NCBI GenBank assembly: GCA_900552795.1
Contig: USBB01000040.1
Span: 1-17,383, forward strand
Origin: an uncultured Eubacterium sp.
GTDB lineage: Bacteria > Bacillota > Clostridia > Lachnospirales > Lachnospiraceae
Reading direction: 5' to 3'
DNA: 17,383 nucleotides
The position numbers and the translations under genes are program-made. The notes under the pieces are model-generated. The model saw only the letters and a list, made by a program, of their open reading frames with translations. It was not told where the DNA came from and made no database searches. Each line of letters begins with the position of its first letter. The first letter of the stretch is position 1. Shown here piece by piece: positions 1 through 6,448 of this stretch.

Positions 1-4
1 TTGG

Positions 5-55
5 TTGTACATTTTTTTAACGTGATTTTTGTACATTTTATCACCGTGATTAACA
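5..55. mobile_element. Probable terminal end of an IS21-family element
   Basis: Two 23-bp direct repeats (5-27 and 29-51) match at 20 of 23 positions. Each begins TTGTACATTTT and ends CGTGATT. The second contains an 11-bp palindrome ATCAC-C-GTGAT (40-50). Repeated subterminal motifs built on TGTACATTTT, with a terminal CA, resemble the multiple end repeats of IS21-family elements; this is a family recollection, not a database match. The proposed last base is the A of TAACA at 55. No istA or istB is visible because the window starts here, so the identity is inferred. Confidence 0.45.
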
Positions 56-414
56 ATACCAATGACAGTATCCCGCAGATCAACAATTACGCCGCCTTAT
101 TGACAGAAATGCAGGAACCGGAGCGGGCAATGTCGGCTCTCCAGAAACTGGCACAGATTATCAAACACTATAATTCAGATCACTGTCTGGATTATGCACA
201 GGTGCAGGAATCCATGGGAAATATCAGTCTGATTACAGCAAATCTCTCACAGGCAAAAAGCCATTTCAAAAAAGCCATGAAAATCTATGAGGATGTCTGG
301 GCAGATGAACCAGAACTGATTGAAGCAAAATATCTGGAAATTCAGCAATTGTATCCACAGGTCGGCATTGCTCTAGCAAAAGGCATCTTGACCTCAAACA
401 ATAAACAGGCATAA
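56..414 (+). pseudogene. TPR-repeat protein, C-terminal fragment (5' end replaced)
   Basis: The frame is open from base 1, but its first ~18 codons are the AT-rich repeat described above and do not look like protein-coding sequence. From about base 58 the protein reads as tetratricopeptide repeats. A complete TPR-like helical pair runs from about DYAQVQESMGN to KKAMKIYEDV, with Gly, Ala and Phe/Tyr at typical positions, and a partial repeat precedes it. About 119 residues remain and no start codon with a ribosome binding site is visible. I read this as the 3' part of a larger TPR gene cut by an insertion, though the gene could simply begin outside the window. TPR proteins are protein-interaction scaffolds; the partner is unknown. 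A strong terminator follows 5 bases after the stop. Confidence 0.55.
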
Positions 415-418
415 TTTT

Positions 419-449
419 ACGGCGGACATGGTTGCCCGCCGTTATTTTT
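419..449 (+). terminator. Rho-independent terminator after the TPR fragment
   Basis: A 7-bp stem ACGGCGG / CCGCCGT with a 10-base loop is followed by TTATTTTT. It starts 5 bases after the TAA stop of the TPR fragment. Confidence 0.85.
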
Positions 450-573
450 GCCAAGACTTTTTCCCAATTTTGGGAGAAAGCCCCTGTGTTATCATACTCA
501 TTTATCTAACAATTACATTTCGTACTTTCGACATGCTTAGTAATCAGCTATAATTCTTTCATCAAATAGTTCT

Positions 574-1275
574 TTAATCCTGTTTAACCATACAATACCC
601 AATTCCCACATGTGTTTGTATACATTTATTAGAGCTATCTTTCTTTTCTATTTTCTTTCTTACTGTTGCCACATGAACCCTGAGTGAAGCAATGTCTCCT
701 TCCAAAGAACTTCCCCATATTTCCTTCGTGATGTGGGTATGGGTCAGAACTCTTCCAAGATTTTTCGCCAACAGGCATAAGATTTTATATTCAATTGGAG
801 TCACATGAATCTCTTCCTCTTTCACATATACTGTCTGCATTTGATAATCAATGGTCAAGCTACCATTATGAAAGGCAGGATCTCCCCCCTGCTGATTATT
901 TTGTATGTACTGAATTCTCCTATAGTTTCCTCTGATTCTTGCAAGAAGTTCCGCTGTTGAAAATGGCTTGGTAATATAATCATCAGCACCGGCATCCAAG
1001 GCATCAATCTTATCTTTATCTTCACTTCTGGCACTTATCACAGTAATTGGAACAGTTGACCAGGTACGTATTTTTCTTATTACATCAACCCCATCTATAT
1101 CAGGAAGTCCCAGATCCAACAGGATCAGTTCCGGTGCCTGTGTTGCAGCTTCCATAATCGCCTGACTCCCATTTTTTGCCACATGATATTTATAGTTTTC
1201 TGTCTCAAGGGCGGTTGTGATAAGACTGCGAATGGCAGCATCATCTTCTACCACTAATATATTTGAATTATTCAT
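574..1275 (-). CDS. kdpE: KdpE-like OmpR/PhoB-family response regulator
   Basis: This is a 233-residue DNA-binding response regulator, full length for the OmpR family. The receiver domain (about 4-118) has the acidic pair E10/D11-D12, the phospho-acceptor D54 (motif LILLDLGLPDIDG), S81 and K103. A winged-helix DNA-binding domain follows (about 135-230), with the typical VHVATVRKKIE recognition region and a C-terminal GIGY hairpin. In characterised KdpE proteins phosphorylation triggers transcription of the K+ pump kdpFABC, but no kdpFABC gene is in this window, so the target is open. The start overlaps the end of the upstream sensor kinase by 8 bases and has GAGGAGG in front, indicating translational coupling. 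A direct-repeat site upstream of the operon (3976-4002) is the kind of site this protein family binds. KdpE is the closest family I recognise; a related regulator with another target is possible. Confidence 0.8.
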   Translation of the reverse strand: MNNSNILVVEDDAAIRSLITTALETENYKYHVAKNGSQAIMEAATQAPELILLDLGLPDIDGVDVIRKIRTWSTVPITVISARSEDKDKIDALDAGADDYITKPFSTAELLARIRGNYRRIQYIQNNQQGGDPAFHNGSLTIDYQMQTVYVKEEEIHVTPIEYKILCLLAKNLGRVLTHTHITKEIWGSSLEGDIASLRVHVATVRKKIEKKDSSNKCIQTHVGIGYCMVKQD

Positions 1276-2788
1276 GAATCTCTACCTCCTCAGCAGGCAC
1301 CGTAAAATCAAAAATGGCACCTTTCGGTTCATTATCATAAACCATTATTTTCCCACCATGTGCATTGATAATTGATTTACAAAGAGCAAGCCCAAGACCC
1401 AAACTCCGTTTCGAATCCGTTATTTCATTATTTGCCGTATAAAACATTTCAAAAATATGCGGTTTATCTTCATCCGGAATTCCCTTTCCATTATCTGCAA
1501 TCTGCACATGTACAAAACTTTTTTCTTTCTTTGTAGATATCACAATCTCTCCGCCTGGAGGCGTATACTTCACCGCATTATCTACAATATTAATAATTAC
1601 CTGAAGAATCAGTCGTGAGTCCACATTAACAAGCTGCATTTCATCTTCCATACTGACCCGTATCGAAAATTCCCTGCTTTTCCGGCTGATATGTTTCAAC
1701 GCTTCTTCTATCAGATCTTCCAACATATCTGCCTGTTTTTTTATCTTCATTCCACCGTCTTCAATTCTTGTAACAGATAAAAGATTTTCTACCAGATTCA
1801 GCAGCCAGAACGAGTCATCATATATATAAGAATACACTTTTTCTTTTTTGTCCTCATTTAACTTTCCCTGAAGAAGCATATCCGCATTTCCACAAATACT
1901 GGTAAGCGGAGTTCGAAGGTCATGGGAAATGGACCGCAGAAGATTTGCCCTTAACTTTTCGCTGTTAGCCTTTTCCGTTGCAGCCTCTTCCCTAGTCCTT
2001 AAAACTTCCCGTTCCATAACAGTCGCCGACTCGGAAAGGATAGCCATTAACATATTGCTCTCATAAGCACTCAGTATCTCTCCATCCCCTATTTCAATCC
2101 CAACAACACCATACACCGCATCAAGGCTTCTGACTGCAAGATAATAACATGCAGCTTCACTTAATGTTCCTGTAGTTGCTCCTGCCCGTTTATTGTTCTT
2201 AAATACCCATTCAGCTACTGCATGTTCGTTTTCGGTAATCAAGCTGCTTCGATGAGATTCATCCTTCTCACCGTTAGCATTATATATCACAGGAGAACCA
2301 AGATGTTCCCCTTCCAGTCCATAATATACCACGGTGTGACTCAGCACTTTTCCCAACTGAGCTGCCATTGTATTTCCTATTTCTTCTACTGTTTTTCCAT
2401 TTTGCAAAAGCTGGTTGGTATCCAAAATGATCTTTGTACGATATGCAAGTTTTGCCAGTTCTCTTGCCTGTGTTTTCATTTTTAATGCAATATTGCTTGT
2501 GATGAGAGCTGCAATAAAGGAAATCACAAAAGTAACCGGATAACCCGGATCATAAGTATCCAGAGAAAACCTTGGGTCTGTAAAAAAATAGTTGAATACC
2601 ACTACACTCGCTGCAGACTGCAGGAAAGAAATCGTCCGACTTGATGTAATAATCGCAGTAACCATAACTCCCAAAATATATACTGTTATGATATTGGTAT
2701 CGCTAAATTTCATTTCATAAAAAACAAAACCTATTACTGTTGACAAAAGCAGACATACCAAAGCACTCAGCATATTTTTGATTGTCAT
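1268..2788 (-). CDS. kdpD: KdpD-like sensor histidine kinase (DUF4118-GAF-HisKA-HATPase)
   Basis: This is a membrane sensor kinase that should phosphorylate the overlapping response regulator. Using the longest frame (from 2833, 521 residues), four membrane segments of the DUF4118/KdpD type fill about 22-118. A GAF-like domain follows at about 130-275, then HisKA with phospho-accepting H304 in SISHDLRTPL. The ATPase has an N-box (NIVDNAVKY, about 415), a G1 box (DNGKGIP) and a G2 box (LGLGLAL). The N-terminal KdpD and UspA domains of E. coli KdpD are absent, as in the short KdpD-like kinases of Firmicutes. I prefer the ATG at 2788 (MTIKNMLSAL), because GTGGAG lies 6 bases before it while the ATG at 2833 has no ribosome binding site. 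That gives 506 residues. It lies between the ATPase-less paralogue and the kdpE-like gene in one operon. Confidence 0.78.
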   Translation of the reverse strand: MTIKNMLSALVCLLLSTVIGFVFYEMKFSDTNIITVYILGVMVTAIITSSRTISFLQSAASVVVFNYFFTDPRFSLDTYDPGYPVTFVISFIAALITSNIALKMKTQARELAKLAYRTKIILDTNQLLQNGKTVEEIGNTMAAQLGKVLSHTVVYYGLEGEHLGSPVIYNANGEKDESHRSSLITENEHAVAEWVFKNNKRAGATTGTLSEAACYYLAVRSLDAVYGVVGIEIGDGEILSAYESNMLMAILSESATVMEREVLRTREEAATEKANSEKLRANLLRSISHDLRTPLTSICGNADMLLQGKLNEDKKEKVYSYIYDDSFWLLNLVENLLSVTRIEDGGMKIKKQADMLEDLIEEALKHISRKSREFSIRVSMEDEMQLVNVDSRLILQVIINIVDNAVKYTPPGGEIVISTKKEKSFVHVQIADNGKGIPDEDKPHIFEMFYTANNEITDSKRSLGLGLALCKSIINAHGGKIMVYDNEPKGAIFDFTVPAEEVEIHE

Positions 2789-2859
2789 CGTATGCTCCAC
2801 ACTTCTTCGAAGCTTCTGTTTTTCTTTCTCCATCTTATTGTCAGGTATAATATAAATAT

Positions 2860-3888
2860 CTATATCACAATTTTACCATCCTGCAGTCTGGTCAGACTTA
2901 AGATATTTTCTACTAAAGATTTCAGCCAGTCGGCATCCTGATAAATACCTTGAAGCAGTTCCTGACGTCTGTCTTCTTTGTCTGTCATATCCATTAGCAT
3001 TTCCGAAGTTCCCATAATGCCTGATAACGGCGTCCGAAGATCATGGGAAATCGCACGCAGAAGATTCGCCCGTTCTCTTTCCCGTTCCATATTTTCTCTG
3101 TCACGCACTCTTTCTACCGTTACTTCAATACGTTCCATCGCCATGGAGACATTTTCTATGATAGAATGCAACAGCTTTTTCTTTTCCTGCAGCTGTTCCG
3201 CATTCACAGTTTTATCAATTTTTACCACTGCAAGCAAGTGTTCCCTCCCATTAACCGGATATCCATAAGTGTCCTCTTCTTCCAGATATTCTGTCCGAAG
3301 ATCTGTATATTTCTTCCGAATCTCTTCTACATCCGGCAATCCTCTGTGAATCTGTTCTTTTCCTGACTGCTGAATGTAGATCGGTGCAGACTGTCTTCCA
3401 ATATAAATACATCCAACATTTATCTGAAGAAGATGGCTGATACTTTCTGCAGCGATTTTCAGAACTGCTTCTATATCTGAAGCATCCGACAGTTTACTGG
3501 AGAGCATATATAAAATCTGGCTTTCTTTTCCTCTTTCATTTGCTTCTTTCGTTAAAAGTTTTTCTTTTGTTGTCAGGGCACTCGTAAGAATGGAAGTTGT
3601 CAGCATGATTGAAAAAGTAACCAGATACTCCGGATCATTTACAGCAAGCGTATGATAGGGTTCTGTAAAAAAATAATTATAACATAGTAAGGAAACTACC
3701 GCTGATAAAATCCCATACTGATATCCTGATGTAAATCTTGCAACCAAAAGAACAGCCAAAAGATACATCACTACAATGTTAGTCTCTGGAAATCCCAGTC
3801 CTGTAAATATCTTTCCAAGTATGGTAGCTACAAAGACAATTGCCGCCAGTTTTAACAGACTCAACAGTACTTCTTTTGTTTTACTCAT
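2860..3888 (-). CDS. DUF4118-GAF-HisKA sensor protein lacking the ATPase domain
   Basis: This 342-residue paralogue of the next gene is the first gene of the operon. Four membrane segments (about 8-108) include CYNYFFTEPYHTL, matching FNYFFTDPRFSL in the paralogue. A GAF-like region (about 125-250) is followed by a coiled stretch rich in R and E, then HisKA with H282 in AISHDLRTPLSG. The protein ends at SLTRLQDGKIVI, exactly where the paralogue continues into its ATPase domain, so the N, G1 and G2 boxes are absent. The next gene starts afresh downstream, so no split ATPase is left behind. It could be a decayed kinase, or a receptor subunit that pairs with the intact kinase and is phosphorylated by it. 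The reading frame is otherwise intact, with AGAGG about 9 bases before the ATG and a good promoter. The domain reading is firm; the function is inferred. Confidence 0.72.
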   Translation of the reverse strand: MSKTKEVLLSLLKLAAIVFVATILGKIFTGLGFPETNIVVMYLLAVLLVARFTSGYQYGILSAVVSLLCYNYFFTEPYHTLAVNDPEYLVTFSIMLTTSILTSALTTKEKLLTKEANERGKESQILYMLSSKLSDASDIEAVLKIAAESISHLLQINVGCIYIGRQSAPIYIQQSGKEQIHRGLPDVEEIRKKYTDLRTEYLEEEDTYGYPVNGREHLLAVVKIDKTVNAEQLQEKKKLLHSIIENVSMAMERIEVTVERVRDRENMERERERANLLRAISHDLRTPLSGIMGTSEMLMDMTDKEDRRQELLQGIYQDADWLKSLVENILSLTRLQDGKIVI

Positions 3889-3924
3889 TACAATCGCCTC
3901 TTTATTATCGTATTTTTCCTATTA

Positions 3925-3952
3925 AGTATAGTACACACAGGCTGTTTTTCAA
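3925..3952 (-). promoter_or_regulatory. Sigma-A-type promoter of the KdpDE-like operon
   Basis: On the minus strand TTGAAA (3952-3947), a 16-base spacer and TATACT (3930-3925) lie about 35 bases before the first sensor gene. This is the only good promoter match between the divergent genes in that direction. Confidence 0.65.
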
Positions 3953-3975
3953 TCCCATGAAACGTGGCATTCAGG

Positions 3976-4002
3976 TTCACAGAAGTTCACAAAATCTTCA
4001 CA
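3976..4002. promoter_or_regulatory. Three phased TTCACA direct repeats (candidate response-regulator site)
   Basis: TTCACA occurs at 3976, 3986 and 3997, with spacings of 10 and 11 bases. The minus strand reads TGTGAA three times. The array begins 24 bases upstream of the -35 of the leftward sensor operon and ends 19 bases upstream of the -35 of hsp20. Direct hexamer repeats at one helical turn are the usual site architecture of OmpR/PhoB-family regulators. The KdpE-like protein of this operon is the obvious candidate binder, but binding is inferred. Confidence 0.55.
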
Positions 4003-4008
4003 AAATTA

Positions 4009-4035
4009 TTAGCACTCTCTATTGACGAGTGCTAA
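4009..4035 (+). promoter_or_regulatory. CIRCE operator (HrcA binding site)
   Basis: This is a perfect match to the CIRCE element: TTAGCACTC, nine bases, GAGTGCTAA. The right arm overlaps the -35 hexamer of the hsp20 promoter, so bound HrcA would block polymerase. It places hsp20 in the HrcA heat-shock regulon, normally seen at groESL and at hrcA-grpE-dnaK. Confidence 0.95.
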
Positions 4036-4050
4036 TTCATGTGTTATATT
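4022..4050 (+). promoter_or_regulatory. Sigma-A promoter of hsp20
   Basis: TTGACG (4022-4027), exactly 17 bases, then TATATT (4045-4050). The -35 lies inside the CIRCE dyad. The predicted start near 4057 gives an untranslated leader of about 110 bases. Confidence 0.8.
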
Positions 4051-4063
4051 ACATATAGAACAA

Positions 4064-4089
4064 AGGAAGAGGAAATGATTTCTCTTCCT
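4064..4089 (+). other. Stable hairpin at the 5' end of the hsp20 mRNA
   Basis: An 11-bp stem with one G.U pair, AGGAAGAGGAA / TTTCTCTTCCT, and a 4-base ATGA loop lies only about 7 bases from the predicted transcript start. A hairpin this close to the 5' end commonly stabilises mRNA. It has no U-tract and is not a terminator. Confidence 0.65.
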
Positions 4090-4165
4090 GATATTCATAA
4101 ATCAACACTTCGGGTTTCTCCGATAGTGCAAACTTTAGTTTATGTCATGAAAGGAGATATGACTT

Positions 4166-4606
4166 ATGTTAATGCCTAGTATTTTTGGAGAAAGTTTATT
4201 TGATGATTTTATGGATGATTTTGCTTTTCCGGACATCGATAAAAAATTGTATGGGAAACATGCTCCCCATATCATGAAGACCGATGTAAAGGAAAAAGAC
4301 AACACTTACGAAGTGGCCATTGATCTTCCGGGATTTAAGAAAGATGAGATTCAGATCCAGCTTGAAAACGGTTATGTAACTGTAAGTGCCGCAAAAGGTC
4401 TTGATAAAGATGAAAAGGATAAGGAAGGAAAATATATCCGCCGAGAGCGTTATGCCGGAAATGTAAGCAGGAGCTTTTATGTAGGAAATAATGTTCAGAG
4501 AGAAGACATCCATCCGAAATTTGAAAATGGTATTCTTTCCTTTACTGTTCCAAAAGAGCAAAAGGCAGTAGAAAACAACTCCCATTATATTGCCATCGAA
4601 GGTTAA
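4166..4606 (+). CDS. Small heat-shock protein, Hsp20/alpha-crystallin family
   Basis: This 146-residue cytoplasmic holdase chaperone binds unfolding proteins during stress without ATP, and is of normal length for the family. The N-terminal arm begins MLMPSIFGESLFDDF. The alpha-crystallin domain (about 36-137) includes DVKEKDNTYEVAIDLPGFKK, and the IRRERYAGNVSRSFYV strand resembles the usual ERxxGxFxRxF. The ENGILSFTVPK motif is followed by a short C-terminal tail. AAGGAG lies 9 bases before the ATG; a second ATG two codons on is possible. Transcription is from a promoter embedded in a perfect CIRCE, with possible further input from the adjacent TTCACA repeats. A terminator follows, and a stress-related membrane protein gene comes next on the same strand. 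Confidence 0.93.
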   Translation: MLMPSIFGESLFDDFMDDFAFPDIDKKLYGKHAPHIMKTDVKEKDNTYEVAIDLPGFKKDEIQIQLENGYVTVSAAKGLDKDEKDKEGKYIRRERYAGNVSRSFYVGNNVQREDIHPKFENGILSFTVPKEQKAVENNSHYIAIEG

Positions 4607-4613
4607 TCTCAAG

Positions 4614-4643
4614 CGGGCAGGGAATAAAACCCCTGCCTGTTTT
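4614..4643 (+). terminator. Terminator after hsp20
   Basis: A stem CGGGCAGGG / CCCTGCCTG (9 pairs, one G.U) with an 8-base loop is followed by TTTT. It separates hsp20 from the DUF308 gene, though read-through is possible because no clear second promoter fits in the remaining 35 bases. Confidence 0.8.
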
Positions 4644-4678
4644 AAAAGCTAAACACAATTGGGAAAGAGGTTTTTGAT

Positions 4679-5212
4679 ATGAGTAAAACGACATCAAGAG
4701 TATTATGGATTTTAGCCGGAATCTTTCTGATTATAACCGGGATCGGATGTTTGAGGAATCCCGGAGAAATTCTTTATGGTCTTCCCATTATCTTTGGAGT
4801 TGCCATGATGTTTTCCGGCATTATAGATATTGTGATATTTGCAGCCGGTCATGATTATATGGCAGGATCTGGCTGGTTTCTTGCTGACGGCATTCTGACT
4901 GTACTGATGTCTTTATTCATTTTGGGTAATGGATGGTTTACAGCAATGACAATCTCCTTTATTTTGGGAATGTGGCTGATTTTTTCAGGTATCACAAAAC
5001 TTGTTAATTCCTTTGACCTTCAAAAACTGGGAATAAGAGGCTGGGGCTGGTTTACGGTATTTGGAATCCTGCTGACTGTGATTGGTTTTCTGTCATTCAC
5101 ACATCCATTTGCAAGTATTGCAGCTATGGCCTGGGTAATTGGATTTTTCCTGATCCTTCAGGGTATTGTATCCGTTATGCGTGGATGCTTTTCCAACCGT
5201 TTCTGGTTGTAA
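4679..5212 (+). CDS. DUF308/HdeD-family membrane protein
   Basis: This 177-residue, almost wholly hydrophobic protein has six predicted membrane helices in three hairpins, roughly at 8-25, 33-55, 64-82, 86-106, 121-140 and 148-167. The spacing and motifs such as GLPIIFGVAMMFSGIIDI and FILGMWLIFSGITKL are typical of DUF308, the HdeD family. E. coli HdeD belongs to the acid-resistance region, but the biochemical activity of the family is not established. AAAGAGG lies 8 bases before the ATG. Its place just after hsp20 suggests a stress role, possibly by read-through of the hsp20 terminator. Its own strong terminator follows. Confidence 0.82.
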   Translation: MSKTTSRVLWILAGIFLIITGIGCLRNPGEILYGLPIIFGVAMMFSGIIDIVIFAAGHDYMAGSGWFLADGILTVLMSLFILGNGWFTAMTISFILGMWLIFSGITKLVNSFDLQKLGIRGWGWFTVFGILLTVIGFLSFTHPFASIAAMAWVIGFFLILQGIVSVMRGCFSNRFWL

Positions 5213-5272
5213 AAATATAACAAAAACTAACATTTGCCAAGGAGGAAAAAAGGCACCTCTTCATATAGATTC

Positions 5273-5304
5273 GGCTGCATACAAAATTGTGTGTAGCCTT
5301 TTTT
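5273..5304 (+). terminator. Terminator after the DUF308 gene
   Basis: A 12-pair stem with two G.U pairs (5273-5284 with 5287-5298; GGCT at the base with AGCC) is followed by six T. It lies between the rightward DUF308 gene and the converging corA gene. Confidence 0.85.
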
Positions 5305-5357
5305 AATGAATACCTAATTCTGAAAAAAATCTTTTACTCTCTACGGATAATCTTATC

Positions 5358-6227
5358 CTACAACAATTTTTTCTTTTTAAAATAAATGAGTTCCAGAATA
5401 ATTGTTATTACTGCAATTGCAATCACTGCAACATATCCGTATTTCCACTGCAGCTCAGGCATATTTACAAAATTCATCCCATACCAGCCGGTCAAAAGTG
5501 TAAGTGGCAGGAATAAGGTTGTCACAACTGTCAATATACACATAATTTTATTCTGTTGTGCATCCTGCTGAGATTGATACAGTTCACGTAACTGCAGTAT
5601 ATTTTCTCTAAGCAAATGCACATGGTTATGCAGTCGTTCTGTCCTGAGTGCATAACGATTCCACGATTCTGTATTATGGATAATAGTCAGTCCATCTTGA
5701 GACTGTAATAGATCACCAATCATAGCCAGCTGTTCATAATATGCATCCAGCTCAGATAGTTTCTGTCGATACTTTGTAAGAACCGAAAAGAAATTATCCG
5801 GAACACCTTTTATAAGCTGATCTTCCATCTTTTCAATTTCTTTTTCCAAATGTAACAAATATAGAAGATCATTTTCAATCATCAGTTCCATCATCTTAAG
5901 AAGAAACTGATCCGGCGATTTCAGCTCCTGAAACTGTTCTTCCTTTTTCTCTATCCAGTGTTTCAGTTCCCCACTGTCCTCAATTAAAAAAAGTTCTTTA
6001 TCTGTCAGGTAAAATCCAAAAACAACATGCGGTGTACGTATTTCATTTTTTTCCGGTACTCGCAAGGTTCCCAGAATACAATCCCGAAACACTTCTGCTT
6101 TACAGTATCGGATTGATCTGATACTGTGTAATAATTCGTTATCATGCGGAAAATCTTTCTTCAACTCACGAAATTCATCTTCCCGTAAGATCGTAAGGAA
6201 ATGTATATTCACCATAGGATCACTCAT
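5358..6227 (-). CDS. corA: CorA-family Mg2+/Co2+ transport protein
   Basis: This 289-residue inner-membrane divalent cation channel has a cytoplasmic N-terminal alpha/beta domain (about 1-95) and long charged helices (about 100-225). Two C-terminal membrane helices follow (about 228-248 and 262-283), with the signature YGMNF at the end of the first, and a lysine-rich tail KKKKLL. It works as a pentamer. The start is ambiguous. The ATG at 6227 has AAAGGAG only one base before it, too close for ordinary initiation, but it overlaps the stop of a small upstream ORF as ATGA, which suits coupled initiation. Alternatives are ATG 6215 and TTG 6257. It is shorter at the N-terminus than many CorA proteins. 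The long leader with its own promoter and phased repeats suggests regulation, perhaps by metal or envelope state. Confidence 0.85.
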   Translation of the reverse strand: MSDPMVNIHFLTILREDEFRELKKDFPHDNELLHSIRSIRYCKAEVFRDCILGTLRVPEKNEIRTPHVVFGFYLTDKELFLIEDSGELKHWIEKKEEQFQELKSPDQFLLKMMELMIENDLLYLLHLEKEIEKMEDQLIKGVPDNFFSVLTKYRQKLSELDAYYEQLAMIGDLLQSQDGLTIIHNTESWNRYALRTERLHNHVHLLRENILQLRELYQSQQDAQQNKIMCILTVVTTLFLPLTLLTGWYGMNFVNMPELQWKYGYVAVIAIAVITIILELIYFKKKKLL

Positions 6228-6307
6228 ACTCCTTTCATCACATTTCTTAACAAACAAGAATACTCTTTATTCTTGTAAAATGCAAATAAAAAACTGAAGA
6301 ATCCCAA
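6224..6307 (-). CDS. Small hydrophobic leader ORF overlapping the corA start
   Basis: This 27-codon ORF starts at TTG 6307 with AAGGAG nine bases upstream. An ATG at 6325 in the same frame would give 33 residues but has no ribosome binding site. The peptide has a hydrophobic N-terminus (GFFSFLFAFY) and a basic C-terminus (NKEYSCLLRNVMKGV). Its TGA stop overlaps the corA ATG as ATGA. The predicted transcript start near 6328 makes this the first translatable frame of the corA mRNA. Leader peptides controlling Mg2+ transporter genes are known in enterobacteria (corL, mgtL), but no sequence similarity to those is claimed. It is supported by the ribosome binding site, promoter position and overlap, not by homology. 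Confidence 0.4.
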   Translation of the reverse strand: MGFFSFLFAFYKNKEYSCLLRNVMKGV

Positions 6308-6334
6308 TACTATGATCTCCTTCATTATTGAAAC

Positions 6335-6364
6335 ATCTTATTCTTCTTGTATTCCTATTTTCAA
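6335..6364 (-). promoter_or_regulatory. Promoter of the corA leader
   Basis: On the minus strand TTGAAA (6364-6359), an 18-base spacer and TAAGAT (6340-6335). The -10 is a 4/6 match. The predicted start near 6328 lies just before the AAGGAG of the small leader ORF. Confidence 0.5.
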
Positions 6365-6373
6365 AACATTTTT

Positions 6374-6401
6374 CTCAATTCATACTCAATTTTCTCTCAA
6401 T
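6374..6401. promoter_or_regulatory. Three CTCAAT direct repeats with 11-bp period upstream of corA
   Basis: CTCAAT occurs at 6374, 6385 and 6396, exactly 11 bases apart; the minus strand reads ATTGAG with 5-base gaps. The array starts 10 bases upstream of the predicted corA -35, the usual place for an activator of the OmpR/PhoB type. The hexamer differs from the TTCACA repeats at 3976-4002, so a different regulator is likely. Confidence 0.5.
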
Positions 6402-6448
6402 GTCTTATCCCTCCAACTTTTGTATGCTTATCCCACAGCAGACCAGTA

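Noticed and set aside
2978..3366. Two rightward open frames of 96 and 107 codons
   Set aside because: They lie wholly antisense to the well-supported sensor protein gene, have no ribosome binding sites, and have composition typical of antisense reading of a helical coding region.
3976..4002. Short CRISPR-like repeat array
   Set aside because: The units are only 6 bases with 4-5 base gaps; this is transcription-factor site architecture, and no cas genes are present.
4196..4612. Leftward 138-codon frame across hsp20
   Set aside because: It is antisense to an unmistakable Hsp20 gene and has no family resemblance.
5239..5256. Strong ribosome-site-like AAGGAGG after the DUF308 gene
   Set aside because: No ATG, GTG or TTG opens a frame at a usable distance before the terminator at 5273.
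5345..5358. Palindrome GGATAA-TC-TTATCC at the end of corA
   Set aside because: A 2-base loop with weak arms and no T-tract; too little to call a terminator or operator.
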